Assembly (NCBI RefSeq): GCF_004343605.1
Contig: NZ_POSF01000014.1
Location: 332,596 to 396,595 of the forward strand
DNA from: Dehalobacter sp. 12DCB1
Lineage (GTDB): Bacteria > Bacillota > Desulfitobacteriia > Desulfitobacteriales > Syntrophobotulaceae
Direction: 5' to 3'
DNA length: 64,000 bases
Both the position numbers and the translations under genes were made by a program. Under the pieces are notes generated by a model. That model saw nothing but the letters and a program-made list of their open reading frames with translations, made no database searches and had not been told where the DNA came from. Shown here piece after piece: positions 54,518 through 63,051 of this stretch (position 1 is its first letter; every line of letters begins with the position of its first letter).

Positions 54518-54971
54518 TACCGTGCCTCCTTTCAATCAGTTCCACTTATATATCCCGAAAACGAATGTTTCGTTACAGAGAATAAAATTATTTGAACAAA
54601 AGCGGAGAGAAATATCTCTTCTGCTCAAAACTCCGCCTTCTATATAATCCTGATTTGCCAAATGAGTATTATACTCATTACCCATAAATGCGCCTGACTA
54701 TACTCGCATATAAATTTCGGTTTGTTAGCTTACGGTTATACTCATAATCTCACTGTCAACTTAGCGTTTAAGCTTCTTTCTTCAGGAGATATCTCTTTAT
54801 TCTTTTCTATTTCCGCTAAAACAAAAAATTTCGATAGATTGTTTCACTCAAATCACTCCTGGTTTTTGTGTCATTATTAAACTTTGCTCAAGTTCTTATT
54901 TTCCGCGCTGAGAAAGATTATAAATAATTGGAACTTCAAATCATAAAATTCTTCAAATCTACTCGCAGAAT
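54518..54971. other. Gene-poor part of the sigma cassette, with ECF promoter (54544-54577) and a possible small broken gene
   Basis: The minus-strand element TGTAACGAAACATTCG ... TCGGGATATAT (54544-54577) repeats the promoter motif of the other sigma gene. Further right, at about 54735-54865, a frame FFVLAEIEKNKEISPEER / SLNAKLTVRL needs one frameshift to join a GTG start behind AGGAGTG, suggesting a decayed small gene. The hairpin GCGGAG/CTCCGC lies at about 54602-54637. Nothing else is recognised. Confidence 0.5.
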
Positions 54972-55008
54972 CCGCGCCAGGACGGCGCGGCCCTTTGCGA
55001 CCAATTTC

Positions 55009-55084
55009 ATCTAACGTCCCGAGTGTTTACGACGCGCCCCAACAACATTCATATTAGCAAAGTGTCGTAAACACTCTGTTAAAT
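55009..55084 (-). repeat. attC-like site 11, complete
   Basis: Ends ATCTAAC and GTTAAAT. Inner arms GAGTGTTTACGAC and GTCGTAAACACTC are perfect complements. Hairpins: loop AGGAC at 54972-54990, loop ATGGAT at 55110-55129. Flanks CGACCAATTTCAT and ATGAAGTTGGTCG extend the stem. Confidence 0.93.
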
Positions 55085-55159
55085 GAAGTTGGTCGTCCTG
55101 CATAGCCGAGGCTGACATGGATGTCAGCCCCTCGAGTATTGCTTAAATTCTTAGAAAAT

Positions 55160-55915
55160 CTATTTATTCTTACTCATTTTTCTTCTTGTTTCTCTATTTG
55201 GTTGCTTAGAACTAAGTGAAATGTCACCGGATTTTACCATCGCTGAAATAAATGGTTCTGCAATTTTAGGATTTCTAAGCATAATCGACATCATTTCTTT
55301 TTCATTAATTGCCTCACCATTTTGCTGTTTTAATAACATATCTAATAATTCAGGACTTTCTAACATTGCCATCATTATCTCTGTTTCTTTCGGCACTTCT
55401 GGCTCTTCACAATAATCCGGAAATTTATATTTTGTCAACTTTGCTAATTCAAGTAAGTGGCTATCTGGTCTATTAGGATCCTTTTCATAAAGTGAAAAAT
55501 ACAACTTTAACGTTTCCGAGAGTTCCTTCAATCCAGTAGCAGTATTTTCATACTCGATGTATCTTAAATGCGCAATATCAAATGGAACTTTCGGAGCGTT
55601 CTTTTCTCTAATTATTATTGTCCCAGGTTTACATGCATGTCTTAGCCCTAATTCATAAAAAACATTTGGATTAGGAAAACTCACGTCTGCTACTACGAAA
55701 TTTGAATGCATAATTCTTGTTACAATATCAGTAGTTATGGTTCCCGGCAGAGAAATCTCATCAGCTCGAACAACCTCAATTCCTGGTCTTGCTTTTAATA
55801 TCGCTTCTTTAATTAAATCATCATATCTTTGTTTTAATTCTTCCTTTGAAATACTAATATCCGGATAATTCTGTTCACTAATGGCCATAATCACGAAACA
55901 GTTTTGTATTGACAT
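55160..55915 (-). CDS. TIR/deoxyribosyltransferase-like nucleotide-processing protein (251 aa), cassette gene
   Basis: The N-terminal 140 residues resemble the TIR-like/nucleoside 2-deoxyribosyltransferase fold: CFVIMAISEQNYPDI at the start, RADEISLPGTITTDIV, and FVVADVSFPNPNVFYELGLRHA near residue 75, whose Asp, Asn and Glu are the conserved residues of this superfamily. The C-terminal 100 residues are helical. Related domains act in NAD-cleaving defence systems, but no partner gene is present, so a defence role is inference. It starts at ATG 55915 with GAGGAGG. Confidence 0.68.
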   Translation of the reverse strand: MSIQNCFVIMAISEQNYPDISISKEELKQRYDDLIKEAILKARPGIEVVRADEISLPGTITTDIVTRIMHSNFVVADVSFPNPNVFYELGLRHACKPGTIIIREKNAPKVPFDIAHLRYIEYENTATGLKELSETLKLYFSLYEKDPNRPDSHLLELAKLTKYKFPDYCEEPEVPKETEIMMAMLESPELLDMLLKQQNGEAINEKEMMSIMLRNPKIAEPFISAMVKSGDISLSSKQPNRETRRKMSKNK

Positions 55916-55989
55916 CCAAAATCCTCCTCAATAATTGTTCTTTATTTCTACGTCCGCGCCAGGACGGCGCGGTCTTTGCGACCAATTTC

Positions 55990-56067
55990 ATCTAACGTTC
56001 TGAGGGTTTGCGACGTCGGGTTACTACCTTCATACTTCTCCCCGATGTCGCAAACCCTCTGTTATCT
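55990..56067 (-). repeat. attC-like site 12, complete
   Basis: Ends ATCTAAC and GTTATCT. Inner arms GAGGGTTTGCGACGTCGGG and CCCGATGTCGCAAACCCTC. Hairpin with loop AGGAC at 55954-55972. Confidence 0.92.
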
Positions 56068-56084
56068 GTCGTTTTGCGCCTTAT

Positions 56085-57428
56085 CTATATGCTCGTTTGA
56101 TTGTTCTTTGTAATTATATCTTTTAAAGCTACAACAACATCAGTTACACTGTTATTGTGGTTTTTATCATTGTCAATAGAATTTTTCCCTTCTTCCACAA
56201 AAAAATCATTATTTCCAAAAATTTTCTTTGCAAGTTCTTGTTTAATTTCTTGTTGTTGCTCCTTTTCAAGAGTCAATAAGTATGGATCTAATGAAGCTAA
56301 TTCTAGTTCTAGTTTTCTATAATATTTTTCAGATTTATGATTACTCCCTGCTTGTTTCCCCGAATAGGTTGCTATAGAAGCAAATGCAGCAGCAACAAAC
56401 CATTTTGTACCCGTGACTACCCAATTAAAATTCTCTTTATTGTATAAAGCATGTTCTGCTGCCTTTATTGCAAAAATAATCATTCCAATCATACTTGCAA
56501 CAGCAACAATCTGCCAAATTATTTTAGTCCACATAGATTGATTTGCATATTTTCGATATCCATAGGATAATCCATTATTTGTTAAGGTTCCAACAAGATT
56601 CTTAATATAACTTCTCTGTTCCTCTAATTCTTTTTCGTATTTTTGTGCATTGGCTAAAAGTTCGTTTTTAAAATTTTCCATGTAAGTAGATAAATTATTG
56701 TTGAAATTTTCTATATTATCTTTCGTAGTGTTAAGCAGGTCATTAAAAGTAGCGTTCCATTCATCGATTCTTTCCTTATTCTTTTGTTGTAAAACCTCAA
56801 GCTCTTTTGTATAGTTTTCTGATCTTTTCTCTTGTGAATCCGTAAATTGGTTCTTAAAATTTGCGATACTATTTTGAGCATCGTTGATTATATTATCGAT
56901 TCGGTTTTTCTCAGTTGTTATGTTCTTGGCTAAGTCATTTAGCTTATTTTCAATGTCTAATTTCGTCTTTAACAAATCTTCATAGTCTTTTTCGGTATTA
57001 GACTTGTGCTGAGAAACGGAACGTCTTAATGAAACAATAATATCTTTAAACCCCTCAAAGTCCTCTGGTGTTCTTGGATAATATATAGTACCAAGTTGTT
57101 GAATTACTCCTTCTAAATGGCTGTTTATTTGCGCAATCGCATTCTCTCTATTAGATTGATTACTGTCATTAATATAATTTCTTATAATACTATTTATCTG
57201 AATCATAGGATTTTGTAAATTTTGTAGAACGTTGAAAGAAAATATGGAGGTATCTACATTGTCAAATATACGTCCCAGTTGTTGATATACTCCTTCAACT
57301 CGTTGGAAAGTTTCTTCATGGAAAGGATTACTGATATGCAACTTTCTAGCTTCTTCAATAAGGCTAGAAATTTCCTGAAGACTTTTCATGACTTGATGAT
57401 TATTGAATCTTTCGTCAAAATGACCCAT
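56085..57428 (-). CDS. Long coiled-coil protein with C-terminal membrane segments (447 aa), cassette gene
   Basis: Residues about 120-280 are predicted coiled coil, rich in Glu, Lys, Asn and Gln (SVSQHKSNTEKDYEDLLKTK, QKNKERIDEWNATF). Two hydrophobic helices follow near residues 320-375 (IIWQIVAVASMIGMIIFAI, WFVAAAFASIATYSG). The ending is charged. It could be a membrane-tethered sensor or an effector of a defence or stress system; no family is recognised. ATG 57428 has GGGGG 9 bases upstream, and the longer ORF from 57455 has no SD. Confidence 0.65.
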   Translation of the reverse strand: MGHFDERFNNHQVMKSLQEISSLIEEARKLHISNPFHEETFQRVEGVYQQLGRIFDNVDTSIFSFNVLQNLQNPMIQINSIIRNYINDSNQSNRENAIAQINSHLEGVIQQLGTIYYPRTPEDFEGFKDIIVSLRRSVSQHKSNTEKDYEDLLKTKLDIENKLNDLAKNITTEKNRIDNIINDAQNSIANFKNQFTDSQEKRSENYTKELEVLQQKNKERIDEWNATFNDLLNTTKDNIENFNNNLSTYMENFKNELLANAQKYEKELEEQRSYIKNLVGTLTNNGLSYGYRKYANQSMWTKIIWQIVAVASMIGMIIFAIKAAEHALYNKENFNWVVTGTKWFVAAAFASIATYSGKQAGSNHKSEKYYRKLELELASLDPYLLTLEKEQQQEIKQELAKKIFGNNDFFVEEGKNSIDNDKNHNNSVTDVVVALKDIITKNNQTSI

Positions 57429-57527
57429 TTTACTTGACCCCCAGTATAATCTCATACCCTAATAGTACCAAGATATCAATGGAAAATAAATACATATTTC
57501 AACATAATGTTACTATTTTAAAATGAC

Positions 57528-57601
57528 AGATAACGTTTTGCATTCCCGCCGCGCCATTCCGCATCCATCTTCCTCTAAGTGGCGGGAATGTGGTGTTATG
57601 T
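57528..57601 (-). repeat. attC-like site 13, complete
   Basis: Ends AGATAAC and GTTATGT. Inner arms CATTCCCGCCGC and GTGGCGGGAATG. No cassette-end hairpin is visible on either side. Confidence 0.9.
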
Positions 57602-57655
57602 GAAGGCCGAGACCCGCAGAGCAAGTGCTTAAGCTTAATTGATGCATTGTTCTCA

Positions 57656-58369
57656 CTATTCAGCTTTCATAGACTTTTCTTTGAGCTTTTTTATATCCGA
57701 CATAACTTTATTACACATATTGTCTAAATCTTTATCTATATTTAACTCAATTTGTTCGTTAACACTAACATACTTAATCATATCCTGATTAAGAAAATCA
57801 TCACAAAATACTCTCTTTGATAACTTATCTATGAATTCCTTGTATCTTGTACCTTGAAACATAACAGATTCCCCAATTGAATCCAATTCATTAAGTGTTT
57901 TCAAATCATCTCTTAACATTTCTAGATCACCATATAGTTTATAGATATAATCAATGTTTTCTAATTTGCTTGCAATCATAGCTACATTTCTAATCCAATT
58001 ACTACTCAAAAACATTCTTGTTGGTACATCTTTAAACGATTGATTTCTGTGGCTAATATAAATTTTCTTTAAATCAGTTAACCCCAATATCAGATCATAA
58101 TATACAATTAAAACATTTTCCCTAATTTCAGATTCTTCTTGTATTGTCTTCCCTTTGTTTAAACTAATTAATACAGCTGAAAGAGTGGCAAATCCACCTA
58201 CAATCCCTCCAATATAGCTTCCAAGAAATCCTGCCCATTCTCCATTACTTAAGTTCGATTTTATATTGTTTCCAAATATCAAACTGTCGAAAAGCCAAGG
58301 AATCAAAATAATAATTACTATTCCGATAGATACATAAATTATGGTTTTTGGGTTTTTATGAAATTTCAA
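57656..58369 (-). CDS. Two-helix membrane protein (237 aa, TTG start), cassette gene
   Basis: Two membrane helices occupy residues about 5-30 (IIYVSIGIVIIILIPWLFD) and 50-70 (WAGFLGSYIGGIVGGFATLSAV), the second resembling the GSYIGG motif of small phage-related membrane proteins. A long charged helical cytoplasmic domain follows (NKGKTIQEESEIRENVLIVYY). The ORF to 58495 passes through attC site 14; TTG 58369 with GGGGG 9 bases upstream is the likely start. The family is not recognised. Confidence 0.6.
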   Translation of the reverse strand: MKFHKNPKTIIYVSIGIVIIILIPWLFDSLIFGNNIKSNLSNGEWAGFLGSYIGGIVGGFATLSAVLISLNKGKTIQEESEIRENVLIVYYDLILGLTDLKKIYISHRNQSFKDVPTRMFLSSNWIRNVAMIASKLENIDYIYKLYGDLEMLRDDLKTLNELDSIGESVMFQGTRYKEFIDKLSKRVFCDDFLNQDMIKYVSVNEQIELNIDKDLDNMCNKVMSDIKKLKEKSMKAE

Positions 58370-58429
58370 TGAAAAATACCCCCAAAGTTTTTTACTACAA
58401 TGATAACCAAAAATTTTCTCTCGGCTTTC

Positions 58430-58505
58430 ACATAACGGTTTGCGTGTTTGCGACGCGTCTTTACCGCATTCATATTGACAAAGTGTCGAAAACACGCTGT
58501 TATGT
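58430..58505 (-). repeat. attC-like site 14, complete
   Basis: Ends ACATAAC and GTTATGT. Inner arms GCGTGTTTGCGAC and GTCGAAAACACGC around GCATTCATATTGACAAA. Hairpin with loop AGGAC at 58531-58549. Confidence 0.92.
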
Positions 58506-58611
58506 AAAGTCGCGCGTCCCCGGATTCAGAGGCCGACAGGACGTCGGCCCCTGGAATCTGACATAATATTTACTATCGGATCTATCGAAATCACAAATCC
58601 GATAACTATAA

Positions 58612-58968
58612 TCATTTCAACTTGGACTGAGATTCTTTTTCTCTATTAATTCTTAAATCGGTTTCTTTGTTATCAGAACTAGGTTTCAGACAATACTTAT
58701 TCGTATAAATGACTAACATGACCACCGAAACAAAAACAATAATAATATAGACAATGGCGTTAATAAGTGAGAAAGCTAAGGCCATAATTGCTATCGAAGT
58801 TATCATTAACATTATACCTGTAGCTCGGGTTAGCTTCTTTCTATCATATTTGCTCTGTTGCTCTTTACTCATCGTATTATACCCGGCAATTAGCCAGCTC
58901 CCTCTTCCTGATAGCAAGATTATTGATAATACAAACATCAACCCTGCTAATATATATGCGACAATCAT
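58612..58968 (-). CDS. DUF3784 membrane protein (118 aa), cassette gene
   Basis: Three hydrophobic segments and the signature LLSGRGSWLIAGYNTMSKEQQSKYDRKKL identify DUF3784, a small Firmicute membrane family of unknown function. It starts at ATG 58968 with GGAGG. A Firmicute-specific family in a cassette suggests capture from related organisms. Confidence 0.88.
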   Translation of the reverse strand: MIVAYILAGLMFVLSIILLSGRGSWLIAGYNTMSKEQQSKYDRKKLTRATGIMLMITSIAIMALAFSLINAIVYIIIVFVSVVMLVIYTNKYCLKPSSDNKETDLRINREKESQSKLK

Positions 58969-59071
58969 CTTTTCCCCTCCTTACAAAACTATTCTATTCA
59001 TATTCAAGAGGTCTAAAATAAATCTTTAATGAAAATCCGCGCATGGATGCGCGGTCTATGCGCGCGATTTT

Positions 59072-59148
59072 ATATAACGTCTCGAGTGTTCCCGAAGTCT
59101 GGTTACTACGTTCATATTATACCATATTTTGGGAAAACTCTGTTAGAC
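59072..59148 (-). repeat. attC-like site 15, complete
   Basis: Ends ATATAAC and GTTAGAC. Inner arms GAGTGTTCCCGAAGTCTGG and CCATATTTTGGGAAAACTC. Hairpins: loop ATGGAT at 59037-59054, loop ACGGAC at 59175-59194. Confidence 0.9.
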
Positions 59149-59208
59149 GACGTGGTATGCCCCACGTAGCCAGAGCCCGGCACGGACGCCGGGCCCCCCA
59201 GAAACTTA

Positions 59209-60141
59209 TTAACAGATCTTTAAATCACTAATTAATTGAGGCTCTTTCAAAGCATGTATGATAACTTTTTTTAACAAAAAGTACAAGAAATCAATTGCCC
59301 TTTCTTTCCCAACAATTGCAGATAACTCTTTATTAAAATTTGAAAAGTCTCCATGTGCAATGTCACTTCTATATGAATATAATTTTTCAATTATTAACTC
59401 AAACGTATTTGAATCTGGCCCACCGAAGAATAATCTAAAATCAATTTTTTCATCAAATCTATTATTTAGAAGGTTCAATTTTGTTTTTAGTTGATGAGTT
59501 ATACTACTATCTCCTTTTTGCGGGTTATGTACTAAAAGAGTTTCTAGTATCGAAAAGATTGCAACTATCATAAATGATGATTTTCGAGGTATTTGTTTCA
59601 GACTTCTAAAGTCCGCTAAAGATTTATAAATGTATGAATAAATATCTTTTCTGATCTCAATAAAGTTTTCTATTAAATAAGTTAGTTCCCTTACCTCTAT
59701 TAAGTTTTCCTTAGTAATAATCTTTTTGTGTAATAACATCGTATTATCTGAAAGATAGTTATGTAAACCTTGTATACTATACATTCTCCCCCCACTCGGG
59801 ATTATTTGAAAAAGAACATGGATATCTGCTTTGGACAATAATAATGATAAGTCAATATTATCATCTACTTGATTTCCATCATATTCAATTATCCAATACT
59901 TCCAATCAGATTCTTCAAGCCCAATATAACTACCTGAACCATTACTCTCTTCTTTCTTGTCTAACTCATATCTTTTTGTAAAGCCAAATGTATTATCGGT
60001 TTCGGGTATACTCATTTTAATTGTTTCTATTTGATTAGAGTTTGCTTTCTTTAATAAATGTCCGGGGATTATTTCAAACTCACTGTCAATATTCACTTCT
60101 AATATATCACCTATAAAAATAAATCCTCTTCTATTACCCAT
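59209..60141 (-). CDS. Apea-like HEPN-domain protein (310 aa), cassette gene
   Basis: The C-terminal 120 residues are helical and contain LYSYRSDIAHGDFSNF near residue 265, the R-X4-H motif of HEPN ribonuclease domains of the Apea type. The N-terminal 150 residues (EFEIIPGHLLKKANSNQIE ...) are of unknown type. HEPN domains act as RNA-cleaving effectors in toxin-antitoxin and phage-defence systems; here the protein stands alone in its cassette. It starts at ATG 60141 with GAGGTG. The HEPN call is moderate; the RNase role is inference. Confidence 0.65.
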   Translation of the reverse strand: MGNRRGFIFIGDILEVNIDSEFEIIPGHLLKKANSNQIETIKMSIPETDNTFGFTKRYELDKKEESNGSGSYIGLEESDWKYWIIEYDGNQVDDNIDLSLLLSKADIHVLFQIIPSGGRMYSIQGLHNYLSDNTMLLHKKIITKENLIEVRELTYLIENFIEIRKDIYSYIYKSLADFRSLKQIPRKSSFMIVAIFSILETLLVHNPQKGDSSITHQLKTKLNLLNNRFDEKIDFRLFFGGPDSNTFELIIEKLYSYRSDIAHGDFSNFNKELSAIVGKERAIDFLYFLLKKVIIHALKEPQLISDLKIC

Positions 60142-60258
60142 ATAGCACCTCTTAACTAATCACTTTATAAAATATCTGCAAAACTATTTCTTAATAAACG
60201 TCTAATACAACTTTAATTTATCCGCGCCAGGACGGCGCGACCTATTGCATACCATGTC

Positions 60259-60335
60259 GTCTAACGTCTCGCCGGTTCCCGCCGCGCCCTGACCACATTC
60301 ATCATCCTCCAAGTGGCGGGAACCGGCTGTTCTAC
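60259..60335 (-). repeat. attC-like site 16, complete
   Basis: Ends GTCTAAC and GTTCTAC. These differ because the left and right cassettes carry different terminal boxes, yet each matches its own far end. Inner arms CCGGTTCCCGCCGC and GTGGCGGGAACCGG. Hairpins: loop AGGAC at 60222-60240, loop ATGGAC at 60361-60380. Confidence 0.92.
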
Positions 60336-60402
60336 GACGTGGGAAGCCCCGTGATTCAGAGAGCGCCATGGACGGCGCTCCCTTTAACATAATTTCATTA
60401 AA

Positions 60403-61074
60403 TTAATAGTAAATTGCGAAATGAAAAACATCATGCTCATTTCCTAAGAATAAGCAATTGTAACCTTCTTTCACATCTCCAATTAAGTTAACCGGTAGGG
60501 GTTTATAGGCATGGTTATAGTTATATACCAAATCGGTTGTAAGCGCAGGAACGTTCATTTTAGTCAAAAAAGGAAAATAACAATGTTTTTTTTCGCTCGC
60601 CTTAGGTTTATTGCCAGCTCCTTCTCCTAACTGTATAAGTTGTGAGAATCTATCGACACAGTTGAACCAGCCGATAATAAAAGCTCTTTTCCCTTTATTT
60701 CCACTTCTTGTTTCATGTAATAGCCAATCAAAATCTGCCTGGTATTTATCCCAATTTTTGCTTGCCGAATTAGTCTGAGATGCACTCTTCCAATTCTTTA
60801 AATATTTTACTTCAATTTTGAAATCTTTGGGTTCAATATAAATATCATGATTAACTTTACTCTTATCTTGCCTTTTACTATCGCCGACAGTATAATGTGC
60901 CATTTGTCTAAATGGATATCCAATTCTTACGCAAATATCCATTTCGTTATATTTCTCATCTGCTATCTTCTTAATTTCACTTTTTGGCAGGTTCTGATAG
61001 AGCCCATTAAATTCATCAATAATAAAAAGACAAGTTGATAAAAGATACTGATCAATAGTAGGATTTAAGTTCAT
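60403..61074 (-). CDS. PD-(D/E)XK-like nuclease-type protein (223 aa), cassette gene
   Basis: The stretch NHDIYIEPKDFKIEVKYLK near residue 80-98 fits the D-X-EXK core of PD-(D/E)XK nucleases, such as type II restriction endonucleases, with an upstream helical region and WDKYQADFDWLLHETR downstream. No methyltransferase is encoded in the cassette, so an unprotected restriction enzyme is doubtful; a nickase or antiviral nuclease is an alternative. It starts at ATG 61074 with AGAGGGG. The family is not certain. Confidence 0.55.
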   Translation of the reverse strand: MNLNPTIDQYLLSTCLFIIDEFNGLYQNLPKSEIKKIADEKYNEMDICVRIGYPFRQMAHYTVGDSKRQDKSKVNHDIYIEPKDFKIEVKYLKNWKSASQTNSASKNWDKYQADFDWLLHETRSGNKGKRAFIIGWFNCVDRFSQLIQLGEGAGNKPKASEKKHCYFPFLTKMNVPALTTDLVYNYNHAYKPLPVNLIGDVKEGYNCLFLGNEHDVFHFAIYY

Positions 61075-61156
61075 AATATTACCCCTCTCTCCTCTTAATC
61101 ATAAGATAACCACTTATATTTATGCGCCATGGATGGCGCATTTTGCTTCCCATGTC

Positions 61157-61230
61157 GTAGAACGTTCAGCCGTTCTCGAAGCGTCTTGTCACATCCATCT
61201 ATTCTAAGTTTCGGGAACGGCGTGTTCTAC
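61157..61230 (-). repeat. attC-like site 17, complete
   Basis: Ends GTAGAAC and GTTCTAC, a perfect inverted pair. Inner arms CCGTTCTCGAAGC and GTTTCGGGAACGG. Hairpins: loop ATGGAT at 61123-61140, loop ACGGAT at 61256-61275. Confidence 0.92.
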
Positions 61231-61295
61231 GACGTGGGAAGGCCCGTAATCCAGAGAGCGACACGGATGTCGCTCCCTTATAGAAAAGTGTAGTT

Positions 61296-61871
61296 TTATT
61301 CATCGATAAACGTTTCTTTTATTTTTTCGTAAACATAATTTATATCTTCGATCTTCCCATTGTATTCAACCATTTTAAAATTACTGGAATTTCTATCGAA
61401 TTGAGCAATTTTCACATTAACAAACACATCATTTTTTCGTTTATATTTGTCATAAATATAATTGGTGAACAATCCTTTTATAAGATCCCATAATTGTTTT
61501 CCGATCCAACTACCTACTGTAATAATAATTGGTAATGGTATAATATTTTCTTGGGTAACTGAAGGCTTCTCACTTTGAATAACCTTTATTTTGTGATTCT
61601 GATATATTTCTTCTTTTCTAATCGCAGATATGTTTCCTGTTGATGTTGAGACAGTCTCTTCAAAGTTCAAATAAACTACATTTTGTTCTATCAACAAAAC
61701 ATCTGATTGTTCCATTTTTACTACTTCTTTTGCATCTTCCTCTGTCAAATCTAATGATTTGAAAAAAGTTTCGGCAGAAATATCATTCACATCAACTTTT
61801 GCTATAACTCTATCAGTTATAGGTTTACTGGTTGAGACAGATTCCAAACACTTAGGTGTTGGTGGCTGCAT
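61296..61871 (-). CDS. Unrecognised cassette protein (191 aa)
   Basis: The protein has a hydrophilic N-terminal part (DVNDISAETFFKSLDLTEED), a beta-rich middle (NVVYLNFEETVSTSTGNIS), one hydrophobic stretch (IIPLPIIITVGSWIGKQLW) near residue 125, and a charged end. No family is recognised. It starts at ATG 61871 with GGGGGA. It is the sole gene of a cassette whose ends match (TCTACGACGTGGGAAGG / CCTTCCCATGTCGTAGA). Confidence 0.6.
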   Translation of the reverse strand: MQPPTPKCLESVSTSKPITDRVIAKVDVNDISAETFFKSLDLTEEDAKEVVKMEQSDVLLIEQNVVYLNFEETVSTSTGNISAIRKEEIYQNHKIKVIQSEKPSVTQENIIPLPIIITVGSWIGKQLWDLIKGLFTNYIYDKYKRKNDVFVNVKIAQFDRNSSNFKMVEYNGKIEDINYVYEKIKETFIDE

Positions 61872-61951
61872 ACTCTATCCCCCACATTCTTATATTTATT
61901 TTCTTTCTTAATCATCCTCGCAACAGGATGTTGCGACAACCTTCCCATGTC

Positions 61952-62029
61952 GTAGAACGTCCCGAGTGTTCCCGAAGTCTGGTTACTACATTCATCTTAC
62001 TCCCAGATTTTGGGAACACTCTGTTATCT
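61952..62029 (-). repeat. attC-like site 18, complete
   Basis: Ends GTAGAAC and GTTATCT, each matching the far end of its own cassette. Inner arms GAGTGTTCCCGAAGTCTGG and CCAGATTTTGGGAACACTC. Hairpin with loop AGGAT at 61919-61935. Confidence 0.92.
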
Positions 62030-62156
62030 GCAGTGGCGATGAGGTGCTCGCAAATTCATTTATTTACTAGTAACACAGATCCTACAAAACTGTGCACGAA
62101 TTATCGGATATGTAGGTTGTTTTTCTGCTATTCTATTTGTAAGGGAGGTCTTCCAA

Positions 62157-63032
62157 ATGAATTTAATAAAGAATCTTAATGACGCATTAGACTATATCGA
62201 AGAAAACCTTACAAATGATATTGACTATAAAGAAGTCGCACGTCTGGCTTTTTGCTCGGAATATCATTTCATGAGAATGTTTTCTTTTCTAGCTGGCGTA
62301 ACGCTCGCGGAGTACATCCGAAGAAGACGCCTAACTCTTGCAGCATTTGAACTAAATGATACTGAATTAAAAGTAATTGATATAGCATTGAAATATGGCT
62401 ATAGTTCACCTGATTCTTTTACTAGGGCTTTCCAAAATATGCATGGAATAACTCCGGCAGAAGCCAAGAATAATGGTCAATTACTAAAAGCCTATCCACG
62501 GATGACCTTTCATATATCAGTTAAAGGAGAAAGCGCTATGAATTATAGAATTGAAGAAAAAGAAGATTTTCGTATTGTTGGTATTCAAAAAAGGGTTCCC
62601 ATAATTTTTAACGGAACTAATCCTGAAATTACTTCTATGTGGAAGAGCCTTACGGAGGAAAAGATAATTCAACTTAAAAATCTATCTAACGTCGAACCTT
62701 TAGGGCTGATTCAAGCATCAACGGACTTTTCAGAAGGGCGTATGGAGGAAAAAGGTGAACTTGATCATTACATTGGCGTTGCGACAACTAATGTCTGCCC
62801 GAATAACTTTACCAAGCTTGAAGTTCCTCCCTCAACATGGGCTGTATTTGAATCAGTCGGACCATTCCCTGATATACTTCAAAATACTTGGGGGCGCATC
62901 TATTCAGAATGGTTCCCTTCCTCCAACTACGAGCAATCAGAAGGCCCAGAAATATTGTGGATGGAGAATTTTGATGTTTCTTCTCCCACTTTTAGAAGCG
63001 AAATATGGATACCTGTTCGGAAAAAGAAATAA
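62157..63032 (+). CDS. AraC-family regulator with GyrI-like effector domain (291 aa), reversed cassette gene
   Basis: Residues 1-105 hold two AraC helix-turn-helix motifs ([17 protein letters not shown] and [17 protein letters not shown]). Residues about 125-290 form a GyrI-like small-molecule-binding domain ([17 protein letters not shown] ... [30 protein letters not shown]). This is the SoxS/Rob-type drug-responsive design. It starts at ATG 62157 with AAGGGAGG. It lies between attC sites 18 and 19 on the opposite strand to the other cassette genes near it, so it needs its own promoter. Ends of the cassette pair (TATCTGCAGTGGC / GCCATTGCAGATA). Confidence 0.88.
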   Translation: MNLIKNLNDALDYIEENLTNDIDYKEVARLAFCSEYHFMRMFSFLAGVTLAEYIRRRRLTLAAFELNDTELKVIDIALKYGYSSPDSFTRAFQNMHGITPAEAKNNGQLLKAYPRMTFHISVKGESAMNYRIEEKEDFRIVGIQKRVPIIFNGTNPEITSMWKSLTEEKIIQLKNLSNVEPLGLIQASTDFSEGRMEEKGELDHYIGVATTNVCPNNFTKLEVPPSTWAVFESVGPFPDILQNTWGRIYSEWFPSSNYEQSEGPEILWMENFDVSSPTFRSEIWIPVRKKK

Positions 63033-63051
63033 TTTTTACTTCAGCCATTGC

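Noticed and set aside
58370..58495. N-terminal extension of the two-helix membrane protein
   Set aside because: The extra residues are attC site 14 sequence; TTG 58369 has an SD.
60202..60390. 62-codon minus-strand reading frame
   Set aside because: It lies entirely within attC site 16 and its hairpins, so it is a palindrome artefact.
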